From Opitutales bacterium (GTDB taxonomy: Bacteria > Verrucomicrobiota > Verrucomicrobiia > Opitutales > Seribacteraceae): a stretch of 64,000 nucleotides of DNA. Shown here piece by piece: positions 17,909 to 25,625 of this stretch. The DNA lies in contig JAQWWZ010000031.1 of the NCBI GenBank assembly GCA_029254745.1, positions 46,391-110,390 on the forward strand, read 5' to 3'. The notes under the pieces are model-generated. The model saw only the letters and a list, made by a program, of their open reading frames with translations. It made no database searches and was not told where the DNA came from. The stretch's first letter is position 1. The number at the start of each line of letters is the position of its first letter. The position numbers were made by a program, and so were the translations under genes.

Positions 17909-18828
17909 AGCATAAAATTAGCTGATAACAAAATACAATGAGCGGAGATACGATCATATTCATTATTTGCAGCTGAAAGGTAGTATTTATAATCAAAGTT
18001 TACGGCCAAGCTATCAGAAAGATTGTAACCAAATCCTACTAGAAAATCATAAGCAAACCCAACATCGCTTGGCTCACTCAGTCCACCTCCTTCAATACTT
18101 ATAAAGCCAAAGCCCATACCGAGCCCAGCACGAAGGTCTACGGCTTCGCCAACCTCTTTTTCAAGAATTATGCGTGCCAATAAATTATTAACTCCAACCG
18201 AGATTCCACCTGTTCCATCAGCACCAAAATATGAGTATTCAGCCTCAACGCTCACGGGTCCGAAATCCTTACCTAAGTTAAAACCAAGAAGATAGCCGGT
18301 ATCAGCTTTATAAGGAATGATGCCTCCACCACCAGTTCTAACTGAGCCATCATCTGGTAGAACGATACCAATAAGAGGTCCAAAGTAGTAACCTGTTCCC
18401 CTTTGCTCTAGATCTTCTTCGTAAAGCTCGTCGTAAGAATCTTCAATGATTGTTTCTTTAAGTTCTGATTGATAAGACTGAGATCCCTCTACAGGGGCAG
18501 GTTGGGGAGAACTAGTAACAACATCCTCCGATGAATAATCGGGTTCATAAACTTCGATCTCATCATTATACTCGGGAACAGGTATGTAGGGAACATCAAC
18601 TTCGGAAGCACCTGGATCGAAGTCCGGGGAGACTGACTGCACTTCAACAGGAAAATTTAAATTCCCTTTATTTACAGGAGCCTTTGAAAGCAGGGAGGCA
18701 ACCAGAGAACTATGAGAAGTGGAACGAGCCATGATATCTTGAAATCTTGACTCCAACAACGAAGAGGAGGCGTCCGAAGTAAAGACTGACGCAAATAAAA
18801 GATTTAATATAAGAATTGGGCACTTCAT
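17905..18828 (-). CDS. Outer-membrane beta-barrel protein
   Basis: 307 aa with a signal peptide (residues 1-20, 'ILILNLLFASVFTSDA'). An acidic, Pro/Ser/Glu-rich stretch (about 60-145) precedes an eight-strand-like barrel: 'GYYFGPLIGIVL', 'TGYLLGFNLGKDFGPVSVEAEYSYFG', 'AVDLRAGLGMGFGFISIEGGG', 'LAVNFDYKYYLS', closing with 'ISAHCILLSANFML'. This matches OmpA/OmpW-type barrels in general form; I cannot name a family. It lies downstream of the terminator at 18881-18925, so it has its own promoter. Confidence 0.75.
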   Translation of the reverse strand: MKCPILILNLLFASVFTSDASSSLLESRFQDIMARSTSHSSLVASLLSKAPVNKGNLNFPVEVQSVSPDFDPGASEVDVPYIPVPEYNDEIEVYEPDYSSEDVVTSSPQPAPVEGSQSYQSELKETIIEDSYDELYEEDLEQRGTGYYFGPLIGIVLPDDGSVRTGGGGIIPYKADTGYLLGFNLGKDFGPVSVEAEYSYFGADGTGGISVGVNNLLARIILEKEVGEAVDLRAGLGMGFGFISIEGGGLSEPSDVGFAYDFLVGFGYNLSDSLAVNFDYKYYLSAANNEYDRISAHCILLSANFML

Positions 18829-18880
18829 AATAAAAGAACTAACTCTCGTAAATTTCCAAAAAAAAGGGAAGATAAAACCA

Positions 18881-18925
18881 AATAAAAAAGCGCCGGGCGG
18901 TAGATTGGCGGGAACCGCCCGGCGC
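18881..18925 (-). terminator. Strong rho-independent terminator of the mla/PQQ unit
   Basis: A perfect 12-bp GC-rich stem (GCGCCGGGCGGT / ACCGCCCGGCGC at 18890-18901 and 18914-18925) with a 12-nt loop. On the minus strand it is followed by a T-rich tract (complement of 'aataaaaaa', 18881-18889). It sits 46 nt past the stop of the PQQ-propeller gene and so ends transcription coming from the mla operon side. Confidence 0.9.
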
Positions 18926-18970
18926 GGGTGTGGTGGATGGGAAATAAGTTATTAACAATGAAGTTAATTT

Positions 18971-20341
18971 CTACTCAATGCAATATAAATTTTTGTTGGT
19001 ACGAATGAACAAGTTTCCTTTGCTAATTGATACAGAAGAGCGAACATTGTCTTCATATTCTTCTCCCATTTTCGCTAAGTTGAGGATCTTGCCAGTTTCG
19101 GAAGCGACAACCAAAATACTTGCATTATGGTTCATTACAAAAATCATTCCATTCCCAGCACTTGGGGAAGAACGCCATTTATATTTCCCGGGCAAATCGA
19201 TGCACCACTCAACCTCACCTGTAGAGGGGTCCACTCGAGATAAGGATTTCTTGAGGTCGCTTAATATAAAAAATTTATTCTCATAAAATAATGGAGTTGG
19301 CACATCAGATGTTAGATCATCCTTGTCACTACTATTCCATATAAGCCCTGACTTGGGTCCGTGATTTCCCACGAGACCTGACCGGATTGCATAGACTGGG
19401 GCTCTTTTAGGTGCACATACTAACAGTACCCCATCTCCGTAAACAGGAGATGGCACCAAGCGCCACCACTCTTGCCTGTGACCTGGATTCCAGGTACCCC
19501 ATCTCCACATTTCCACACCATTCAAAGGATCATGTCCAGTAAGAACATCACCTCCAGCGATAACAAGTTGGCCATTTACTGGAATGATTGTCCCAAAGGC
19601 TTCCAGGGACTCTTTCTTTGCACTCGAGGGGCGTATAACTTTCCAGATCGTTTTACCATTTTCAGGATTAATACATAAAATATATGAATCTGCTCCTTTG
19701 ATTCCCCTACCATGGACGGGCTCATCTCGTTGCAAAACGGCAAGATACAGCCTGTCCTGATAAAAAGTGGGGGATGCCGAAAAAGTCCATTGAAAGCAAA
19801 AATTGCCATAATCCTTCTGAATATTCCGGCTCCATACTCGAGTTCCATCCATTTTAAAGCACGCCAAATCTCCATTTCCGTAAAAAAACACAACAAACTT
19901 GCCATTGCTTACAGGAGATGGACTTGCATAGTTAGATTTTGAATCAAGCTTGTAATCAAAACCATCTCCACTTGGACGATATCCGCTTCCAGCATTATGA
20001 CTCCATGCCAAGCCTCCATCATTTCTATTATAACAGAGTGCCATCAACTCCCCTATCGCAGGAGAGGATCCACTTGAATCAATCGCAATAGAGGAAACAA
20101 AAACATTTTCTCCGACAACGATTGGTGTGGCGGCGGAAGGACCCGGAAGTTGGGCTTTCCACTTAACCCCCTTTGACTTGCTAAAATCATGTGGCAAGTA
20201 GTGTGATGTAATCATTGAACCGTTGTAAGCAGGACCTCTCCAATTTGGCCAATCATCGGAACTTAAGCTTTCGGCTGCTAGGTTTGCCAGATGTACTATA
20301 GAAAATAGGAGAAGAAATTTCTTTTTAAAAATACATTTCAT
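18971..20341 (-). CDS. Exported PQQ-like beta-propeller protein
   Basis: 456 aa from ATG 20341, which gives a clean signal peptide ('MKCIFKKKFLLLFSIVHLANLAAES'). The longer track start at 20404 overlaps the upstream small gene and was rejected. The mature protein begins 'DWPNWRGPAYNGS', a signature common in planctomycete/verrucomicrobial PQQ-propeller proteins. It contains repeated 'GG..W......G....SP...' blades (for example 'NDGGLAWSHNAGSGYRP', 'NGKTIWKVIRPS', 'STGEVEWCIDLPG'). These proteins are usually periplasmic; whether it binds PQQ or a partner like BamB cannot be told. It ends in front of a strong terminator. Confidence 0.85.
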   Translation of the reverse strand: MKCIFKKKFLLLFSIVHLANLAAESLSSDDWPNWRGPAYNGSMITSHYLPHDFSKSKGVKWKAQLPGPSAATPIVVGENVFVSSIAIDSSGSSPAIGELMALCYNRNDGGLAWSHNAGSGYRPSGDGFDYKLDSKSNYASPSPVSNGKFVVFFYGNGDLACFKMDGTRVWSRNIQKDYGNFCFQWTFSASPTFYQDRLYLAVLQRDEPVHGRGIKGADSYILCINPENGKTIWKVIRPSSAKKESLEAFGTIIPVNGQLVIAGGDVLTGHDPLNGVEMWRWGTWNPGHRQEWWRLVPSPVYGDGVLLVCAPKRAPVYAIRSGLVGNHGPKSGLIWNSSDKDDLTSDVPTPLFYENKFFILSDLKKSLSRVDPSTGEVEWCIDLPGKYKWRSSPSAGNGMIFVMNHNASILVVASETGKILNLAKMGEEYEDNVRSSVSISKGNLFIRTNKNLYCIE

Positions 20342-20388
20342 TAAATCTTTAGAGTAATATTTACAGGAGAGCATTAGATTTTGAGTAT

Positions 20389-20583
20389 TTATTTTTCTAT
20401 CCATTCAACTAAATTCTCTATCCTACGATCTTTATTATCACCCAATAAATCATCTTCAAAGTCAGTGTCTATTTCATCTGAAAGTTTGATTTGATCCTCA
20501 GTCGATGCTTTTTCCCTTAAATAAAAAATAATAATTAGAGAGAAAACTAATAAAACAAAACAAAATAATACACTTGCTAGCAC
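20389..20583 (-). CDS. Small single-pass membrane protein
   Basis: 64 aa, GTG start. One hydrophobic helix at the N-terminus ('VLFCFVLLVFSLIIIFYL', about 5-22) is followed by an acidic tail ('DEIDTDFEDDLLGDNKD'). No family recognised. It lies between the PqiC-like lipoprotein and the PQQ protein on the same strand with 24 and 47 nt gaps, consistent with one transcript. It could tether or regulate a neighbouring envelope component, but that is inference. Confidence 0.5.
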   Translation of the reverse strand: MLASVLFCFVLLVFSLIIIFYLREKASTEDQIKLSDEIDTDFEDDLLGDNKDRRIENLVEWIEK

Positions 20584-20607
20584 TGGTAATCGCCCTCCCC
20601 TTAAATA

Positions 20608-21189
20608 CTAAAAATCTAGTGCAATTTCTTCAGACAATTTTAAAAGCAATTGGCTTAAAGCACGAACCTCATTTTGAACTTGGATACCTTCTAGCATATG
20701 AGTTCCTTCAAAAACATTTCTATGCTTTTGACCGTCTTGACCATTAACCTCCCAGAATGCTTTCACTTTAACAACGCCTCCAGATATCATTTCAAACCGC
20801 TCAATCGTAAGTTCTATTTCCGAAAAGTATTCAAACTTTCTGCGTTGTGGATATACACCATACTCGAGAGTATTAAGTAAGGCGCTTAAATTCTGCCCCA
20901 AAACTCTGCTTATGCCCATCTCCAACGGTTCTCCCCACCTAACATTTTCACGAAAGACAATCGTGTCATCCGTTGGTCGAGAAACAAGCCTCTTGTCTTG
21001 CAAGTATTGGGGGAGACGAACTTCTTTGATGTAAAAGCTAAGTTCGTTGGTATTGGCACTTTTATTTGAGTCCGTGGCTCGACTAGTCAGTAGAAAATAA
21101 TCGGGCACGAAATGATTTGTTTCTGGAATCAGGCAAGAAGTGAAACAACCGATCAAGAGTAAAAAAATAGCAGAGGTTAAAAACTTCAT
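20608..21189 (-). CDS. PqiC-like ABC-transport auxiliary lipoprotein
   Basis: 193 aa. The lipoprotein signal ends at 'LIGCFTSC' (Cys about 19). The mature domain has 'DYFLLTS', 'IKEVRLPQYLQDKRLVSRP' and 'RENVRWGEPLEMGISRVLGQNL', the order found in the PqiC/DUF330 family of outer-membrane lipoproteins that work with MCE proteins. Its start overlaps the stop of the MCE gene by four bases, so it is the outer-membrane end of the same lipid-transport machine. Confidence 0.82.
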   Translation of the reverse strand: MKFLTSAIFLLLIGCFTSCLIPETNHFVPDYFLLTSRATDSNKSANTNELSFYIKEVRLPQYLQDKRLVSRPTDDTIVFRENVRWGEPLEMGISRVLGQNLSALLNTLEYGVYPQRRKFEYFSEIELTIERFEMISGGVVKVKAFWEVNGQDGQKHRNVFEGTHMLEGIQVQNEVRALSQLLLKLSEEIALDF

Positions 21190-22091
21190 TCTTCAGATTT
21201 TGGTTTGCCAATAATAAAAGCTTGGGGATTTTGCTCCAATAAATCCGCTAGATTTTGGAGAGAGCGTGCCATATTGGAAATATCTCTAAGCGTGTCATCT
21301 AACTCGAACCGAAACTCAGAATTCGGCTGCAACACACCTTTAAAGTTTTCAGCAAGCTCATGGATAACAACAAGAGTTTTCCGGGACTGATCCGATGTTT
21401 TGGTCAAACTAGGACCTAGTGGAGAAAAAGCTGTTGCAAGATTGCCTAGAGCATCCCGTAGTTTTTGACTGGTAGCCAAGTAGTCTGTTGAAAGCTTCTC
21501 AATATTTAATTCCGCCAATCGTTGGGTGGCCACCCCGATTAAGTCATTGATCTGCTTACTGAGTTTTTCCAGGTTTATACTCTCACTCAACTCTGCAAAC
21601 ATGGAGCCCTTGGTATTGATGGAGGGGAAGCCATGCTGATGTGTAATATAACTTTCATTAGAGTCAGAATCTTGAACTGTTAAATTGATGTATAATATTC
21701 CTGTAACAAAGCTTTCCTGGTTTAATTGACCCAGTAAATGAGGAACAATTGTTTTTTTAAAATTTCCATCAGTGTCAAAAATTTCATTATCACTTTCGAC
21801 CATATGCCGTAAAACCAACCTTCGATTCACCTCAATTTGGACTGGCACTGGCCCCTCTTGCCTAGCATCACCAATAAAAAATCGCTCAACCCGACCAATT
21901 CGAACACCATTCAGCGTGACCTTACTACCTTCATGCAGTCCATATACGTTCTCATGAAAGACTAAGACAAACCGTTCATTATCCTGCCTAAGGAAAGAGA
22001 AACTTCCCGTAAAAAAACCGAACGCTAGAAGCAATAAAATTGCACCGATGCAAAAGAAACCAACCAATAATCTGTTTATTTGTTTATTCAA
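21186..22091 (-). CDS. mlaD: MCE-domain (MlaD-like) lipid-transport protein
   Basis: 301 aa, TTG start. An N-terminal membrane anchor ('LLVGFFCIGAILLLLAFGFFTG', about 8-29) precedes one MCE domain with 'VLVFHENVYGLHEGSKVTLNGVRIGRVERF' (the 'v.gL..G..V...Gv.vG.V' signature). A long helical C-terminal region (about 160-290) follows, longer than E. coli MlaD and like Pqi/Yrb or Mce-type tunnels. It would form the periplasmic channel for phospholipids between the permease complex and the lipoprotein partner. An identical 16-nt leader element lies before this gene and mlaE. Confidence 0.88.
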   Translation of the reverse strand: MNKQINRLLVGFFCIGAILLLLAFGFFTGSFSFLRQDNERFVLVFHENVYGLHEGSKVTLNGVRIGRVERFFIGDARQEGPVPVQIEVNRRLVLRHMVESDNEIFDTDGNFKKTIVPHLLGQLNQESFVTGILYINLTVQDSDSNESYITHQHGFPSINTKGSMFAELSESINLEKLSKQINDLIGVATQRLAELNIEKLSTDYLATSQKLRDALGNLATAFSPLGPSLTKTSDQSRKTLVVIHELAENFKGVLQPNSEFRFELDDTLRDISNMARSLQNLADLLEQNPQAFIIGKPKSEE

Positions 22092-22097
22092 TAAACT

Positions 22098-22113
22098 AAC
22101 TTATTTACTAAAT
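22098..22113 (-). repeat. 16-nt leader element before mlaD (copy 1)
   Basis: On the minus strand ATTTAGTAAATAAGTT ends 6 nt before the mlaD TTG. The same 16 bases stand at exactly the same distance before the mlaE ATG (24075-24090), and the mlaF leader shares the shorter TAAGTTAG. The element covers the Shine-Dalgarno position but is not a classic one. A shared translation signal or site for an RNA-binding factor is possible. Confidence 0.5.
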
Positions 22114-22137
22114 GAGAGATCGTCGCAATAAAAGTTT

Positions 22138-22893
22138 TCATCCCTCCCTTTTTAGAAATGATTGCACTTCGCTACTTTCACAGTTTTGAAGTAAGTTTGA
22201 AGGAGAGCCCTTGGCGATTATGGATTTAGTTCTAGAATCCAAAAATATGGAATGGTCACCAATTTCAAAAATACTCGCTAACTCATGGGTAACCACAACG
22301 AAAGTTACCCCTAGGCTTTGCTTTAATTCGATAATTAAATCATCTAACCTTCTTGCGTTTACAGGGTCAAGTCCTGCAGATGGCTCATCCAGGAATATGA
22401 TACTTGGGTCTAAGATCATTGCCCTGGCAATTCCTGCCCGTTTTCTCATACCTCCGCTGATTTCAGATGGGTAAAACGTCTCGAAACCTGAAAGGCCTAC
22501 CAAGCTAAGTTTATAGTACGCTAATTCTTTAATCTCTTGCTCAGAGAGGGATGTGTGAGTTTGAAGAGGAAGGGCTAAGTTTTCTAAAATATTTAAAGAA
22601 CTCCACAATGCACCTCCTTGAAAGAGTACTCCAAATTTTCTTAATAAATTTTGTTTCTCCGAATTTGAAGCATGCCAAAGGTCGGATTCTTCTATATAAA
22701 TATGACCAGCCTTGGGCTTGAGTAAACCAATCAAAGATTTGAGCAAGGTACTTTTACCACAACCGCTACCCCCCATAATAATGGTGCAAGACCCTTTGGT
22801 GACATCAAAACTCACTTGATTTAAAACTTTAAAATTTCCGTAAGCCAAGCATAGATCAGAAACAGAAATTACCTTTTCACATAACTTATCCAT
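22138..22893 (-). CDS. mlaF: ABC transporter ATPase, MlaF type
   Basis: 251 aa. Walker A 'IMGGSGCGKST', Q-loop 'LFQGGALWSSLNILEN', signature 'EISGGMRKRAGIARAM', Walker B 'IIFLDEPSAGLDP' and switch His 'VVVTHELASIFE' are all present. The 'SGGMRKRAGIARA' signature is characteristic of MlaF/Mkl ATPases that energise MCE transport. It sits between the permease and MCE genes (5 nt from mlaE, 46 nt from mlaD). Confidence 0.94.
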   Translation of the reverse strand: MDKLCEKVISVSDLCLAYGNFKVLNQVSFDVTKGSCTIIMGGSGCGKSTLLKSLIGLLKPKAGHIYIEESDLWHASNSEKQNLLRKFGVLFQGGALWSSLNILENLALPLQTHTSLSEQEIKELAYYKLSLVGLSGFETFYPSEISGGMRKRAGIARAMILDPSIIFLDEPSAGLDPVNARRLDDLIIELKQSLGVTFVVVTHELASIFEIGDHSIFLDSRTKSIIAKGSPSNLLQNCESSEVQSFLKREG

Positions 22894-22898
22894 CTAAC

Positions 22899-24068
22899 TT
22901 ACCTAAGTTCCAAGGCGTTAAAAATTACCTCAAATAAAGCATCTGCAACAACAATAAAAGTAACGGACATCACGACCGCTGAAGTTACAGATTTTCCAAG
23001 TGCCGTTGAATCGTTCCCAGAATGAAGACCTTTATAGCAACCTACGAGCCCAATAATTACCCCAAAAACTACACTTTTCAATAAACCTGAGAAAACCTCC
23101 CACATGCCAGAAACAGCTGATTGTGTTTGCTCGATGTAATGGCTCACAGAAAAATCCATAATTTGAACGCCGACTGTTAAGCCGCCTAAGACCCCAACAA
23201 TATCAGCATAAACAACGAGCATGGGAACCATTACAATTAAAGCTAGGGTACGCGGTAGCACTAAGAATTCCATCGGGCGAATTCCAAAAGTCCGCAACGC
23301 GTCCAGTTCTTCATTTAATTTCATGTTCCCCAGTTCTGCCGCAAATGAGGCACCAGTTCTACCTGCCATGATAATCCCGACCATTAAAGCACCCATTTCT
23401 CTCACCATGGCCAAGCAAACTAAATCGGCTATGTAAATTTTAGCATTGAACTTCTCGAGCTGTACACTTCCAACAAATGCCATGGTTAGACCTGTCAAAA
23501 AGCTTATCAAAGTAACGATCGGCAAAGCAGATGCACCAGCAAGTCTACAAGCTTGAATGAAGTCACCAATTCGCATTTGAGTTTTCAGGGTAGGAATCGA
23601 TAAGAGCGATATAACCCAAGCACCGAGGAAATTAAGCGGCCTCGACACAATCAACATTACATTGGTCAACAAAGCAGACAATGTATGTCCTTTTTCTGTT
23701 GATAGTTTTGCTTGAATCTCTCTAGCAGAATGTAGAGAAATAAGCTGATTTAACTTTGCTGGAAAATCGTCCACAAATACTAGTTCCATCATATCCAGCT
23801 CGGTTCTTTTTAAAATTAAAAAACTGACCAAGCGTGAATCCCAATTAAGGTCTGAATCGACCTTTAAAACTATCCGCTTTATGTTAGAATTTTGCTTAAA
23901 AAAGGTTACCCAATCGTTGGTAACTGTCCGCAGGGAACCACCAACCACAATCCTCCAGTCGCCAACAAAATGACAGGTAACCTCAGAAGAATTGAGTTCA
24001 AAATGTAAACCAGGCAAGCTAACTTGCTCTTGCCTGTGATACATTTTTCCGTTTGCATTCCCACTCAT
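22899..24068 (-). CDS. mlaE: MlaE-family permease with N-terminal STAS-like domain
   Basis: 389 aa. The C-terminal 260 residues are the MlaE permease: 'GASALPIVTLISFLTGLTMAFVGSVQLEKF', 'VREMGALMVGIIMAGRTGASFAAELGNMKLNEELDAL'. The N-terminal 120 residues ('VTCHFVGDWRIVVGGSLR', 'NIKRIVLKVDSDLNWDSRLVSFLI') fit a STAS/MlaB-like domain fused to the permease, which removes the need for separate MlaB. First gene of the mla unit. The divergent HAD gene starts 37 nt away, so promoters for both lie in a very short gap. Confidence 0.93.
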   Translation of the reverse strand: MSGNANGKMYHRQEQVSLPGLHFELNSSEVTCHFVGDWRIVVGGSLRTVTNDWVTFFKQNSNIKRIVLKVDSDLNWDSRLVSFLILKRTELDMMELVFVDDFPAKLNQLISLHSAREIQAKLSTEKGHTLSALLTNVMLIVSRPLNFLGAWVISLLSIPTLKTQMRIGDFIQACRLAGASALPIVTLISFLTGLTMAFVGSVQLEKFNAKIYIADLVCLAMVREMGALMVGIIMAGRTGASFAAELGNMKLNEELDALRTFGIRPMEFLVLPRTLALIVMVPMLVVYADIVGVLGGLTVGVQIMDFSVSHYIEQTQSAVSGMWEVFSGLLKSVVFGVIIGLVGCYKGLHSGNDSTALGKSVTSAVVMSVTFIVVADALFEVIFNALELR

Positions 24069-24074
24069 ACATTC

Positions 24075-24090
24075 AACTTATTTACTAAAT
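24075..24090 (-). repeat. 16-nt leader element before mlaE (copy 2)
   Basis: ATTTAGTAAATAAGTT on the minus strand, identical to 22098-22113 and also ending 6 nt before its start codon. It lies within the short divergent region between mlaE and the HAD phosphatase gene. Confidence 0.5.
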
Positions 24091-24104
24091 TTACAGGAAT
24101 CACA

Positions 24105-24761
24105 ATGCCAATTAGAGCAATCATGTTTGATCTGGACGGGACCTTAATAGATCAGTTCGAAGCAATACACAGAGCTTTCAGTCGTGTACTCGTTTCCATG
24201 AACTTCCCGAAACCATCTTATGAAAAAGTTAAACGTGCTGTGGGCGGAGCATCTGACACCACAATGGCGAAGCTTGTTGGACCAGAAAACTCAGCAGAAG
24301 CAGTTAAACGCTTGCGTCCAATTTTTGAAGAAGAAATGCTTACAGGACTCCACGCACTACCTGGCGCTGAATCAGTATTAAAACTTTGCCATAAACATGA
24401 AATAACCGCAGCCGTGCTCACCAATAAACATGGTCCGCACGCCCGAACTGTCTGCGACTACCTAAAACTTAGCCAGTTTCTAACCTTTATTATCGGTGCA
24501 AACGATACAGAATGGAAAAAGCCTGATCCGATGCTTACAAACTTTGCTCTGTCCAGGCTTGGCTTTCATGCATCTGAAACCCTCTATGTCGGTGATTCTC
24601 CGTACGATTTTAAAACTGCTGAGCTTGGAGGTATGGAATGTGCCTTAATCGCGACTGGTACTCATTCAAAGGGGGAATTAAAGGACCTTGGGTGCCCCAC
24701 AGTATCGGATGACATCAACGAGTTTATTGAAACGCGTTTCTCCACGATCATACATTCCTAA
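24105..24761 (+). CDS. HAD-superfamily phosphatase (phosphoglycolate phosphatase-like)
   Basis: 218 aa from ATG 24105, preceded by 'aggaa' at good distance; the track's upstream start overlaps mlaE. Motif I is 'IMFDLDGTLID', motif II 'AAVLTNKHG', and motif III/IV 'KKPDPMLTNFALSRLG...YVGDSPYDFKTAE'. The cap is of the helical C1 Gph/PGMB type. It removes phosphate from a small metabolite; phosphoglycolate is the commonest substrate but is not proven. No obvious pathway link to the neighbours. Confidence 0.85.
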   Translation: MPIRAIMFDLDGTLIDQFEAIHRAFSRVLVSMNFPKPSYEKVKRAVGGASDTTMAKLVGPENSAEAVKRLRPIFEEEMLTGLHALPGAESVLKLCHKHEITAAVLTNKHGPHARTVCDYLKLSQFLTFIIGANDTEWKKPDPMLTNFALSRLGFHASETLYVGDSPYDFKTAELGGMECALIATGTHSKGELKDLGCPTVSDDINEFIETRFSTIIHS

Positions 24762-24853
24762 AAGTTAGGTAATCCATCCTTGGGCAAGGAGATTAAGAAT
24801 CATTTATACTATTGACTAAAAAACGAAATCATAGAGCCTAAATTAACCCCCCT

Positions 24854-25489
24854 ATGATTACTTACTCGCCCCCTTCAAAACATACAGAGAAGTTGCGTAC
24901 CTTTGATGATCAAGTATTAGAAAATCTGACTAAATCAATCATCAATGAGTCTCAAGTTCTTAAGTCCGCCTCGATAATATCTCCAAGCAGTTCATTTTGC
25001 GACCGCTGGACAAAAAAAACAGAAATGTCAGGTCTTGCCTACCACCGGTCAGAGTCTTGCCATAATTTGCTAAGGTCCCCCCAACTACTCAGTAACCACT
25101 TATTTATTATTGGTGGGGAATTGCCCGAGTGTAGTGTCGATATGTTACAACAACTCATTGGCAATCGTCTTGCGGCTCCCTTTTCGTTATTTAATGTACA
25201 GCTTGATTTTCGCGATATTGACATCGACCGATTTAACTCCGTAAAGGTTGATTTAGATCTCATGATGAGAATAAACAAAATTACGAATGCATACTTAGGT
25301 GATGAAACTTCGGACATAACATATGATTTCACATCTTCCAACCGCGTGCATACCTTTGAACATCACACTCGAAAGCTTAAGATAAAAAAAGATTTGATAG
25401 ATAATTTAAAAGACCGATTGTCAATATCACCTGAAGATTTCCTCGAATCGGCCATCCAAGAAATAAAAACTACAAAACGAGGTACTTAA
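24854..25489 (+). CDS. Hypothetical protein upstream of histidine kinase
   Basis: 211 aa, soluble, no signal peptide. 'HNLLRSPQLLSNHLFIIGGELPECSVDMLQQLIGNRLAAP' and 'FRDIDIDRFNSVKVDLDLMMRINKITNAYLGDET' give an alpha/beta impression, but no family is recognised. The reading frame of the following kinase is already open before this gene's stop. The order unknown protein-kinase-regulator suggests it belongs to the same signalling unit, perhaps as sensor or output partner. That is inference. Confidence 0.55.
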   Translation: MITYSPPSKHTEKLRTFDDQVLENLTKSIINESQVLKSASIISPSSSFCDRWTKKTEMSGLAYHRSESCHNLLRSPQLLSNHLFIIGGELPECSVDMLQQLIGNRLAAPFSLFNVQLDFRDIDIDRFNSVKVDLDLMMRINKITNAYLGDETSDITYDFTSSNRVHTFEHHTRKLKIKKDLIDNLKDRLSISPEDFLESAIQEIKTTKRGT

Positions 25490-25625
25490 ACATCTAATTC
25501 GAGAGTACCTAGCCGTCATTAAGTCAATTCTAGCGAAATACGGTAAACCTTGGTCATTTAGGACCAAGTTTTTACTATCAACTCTTTTAATATCGCTTTT
25601 CTTCCCAACAACAGGTGGCTATCTT

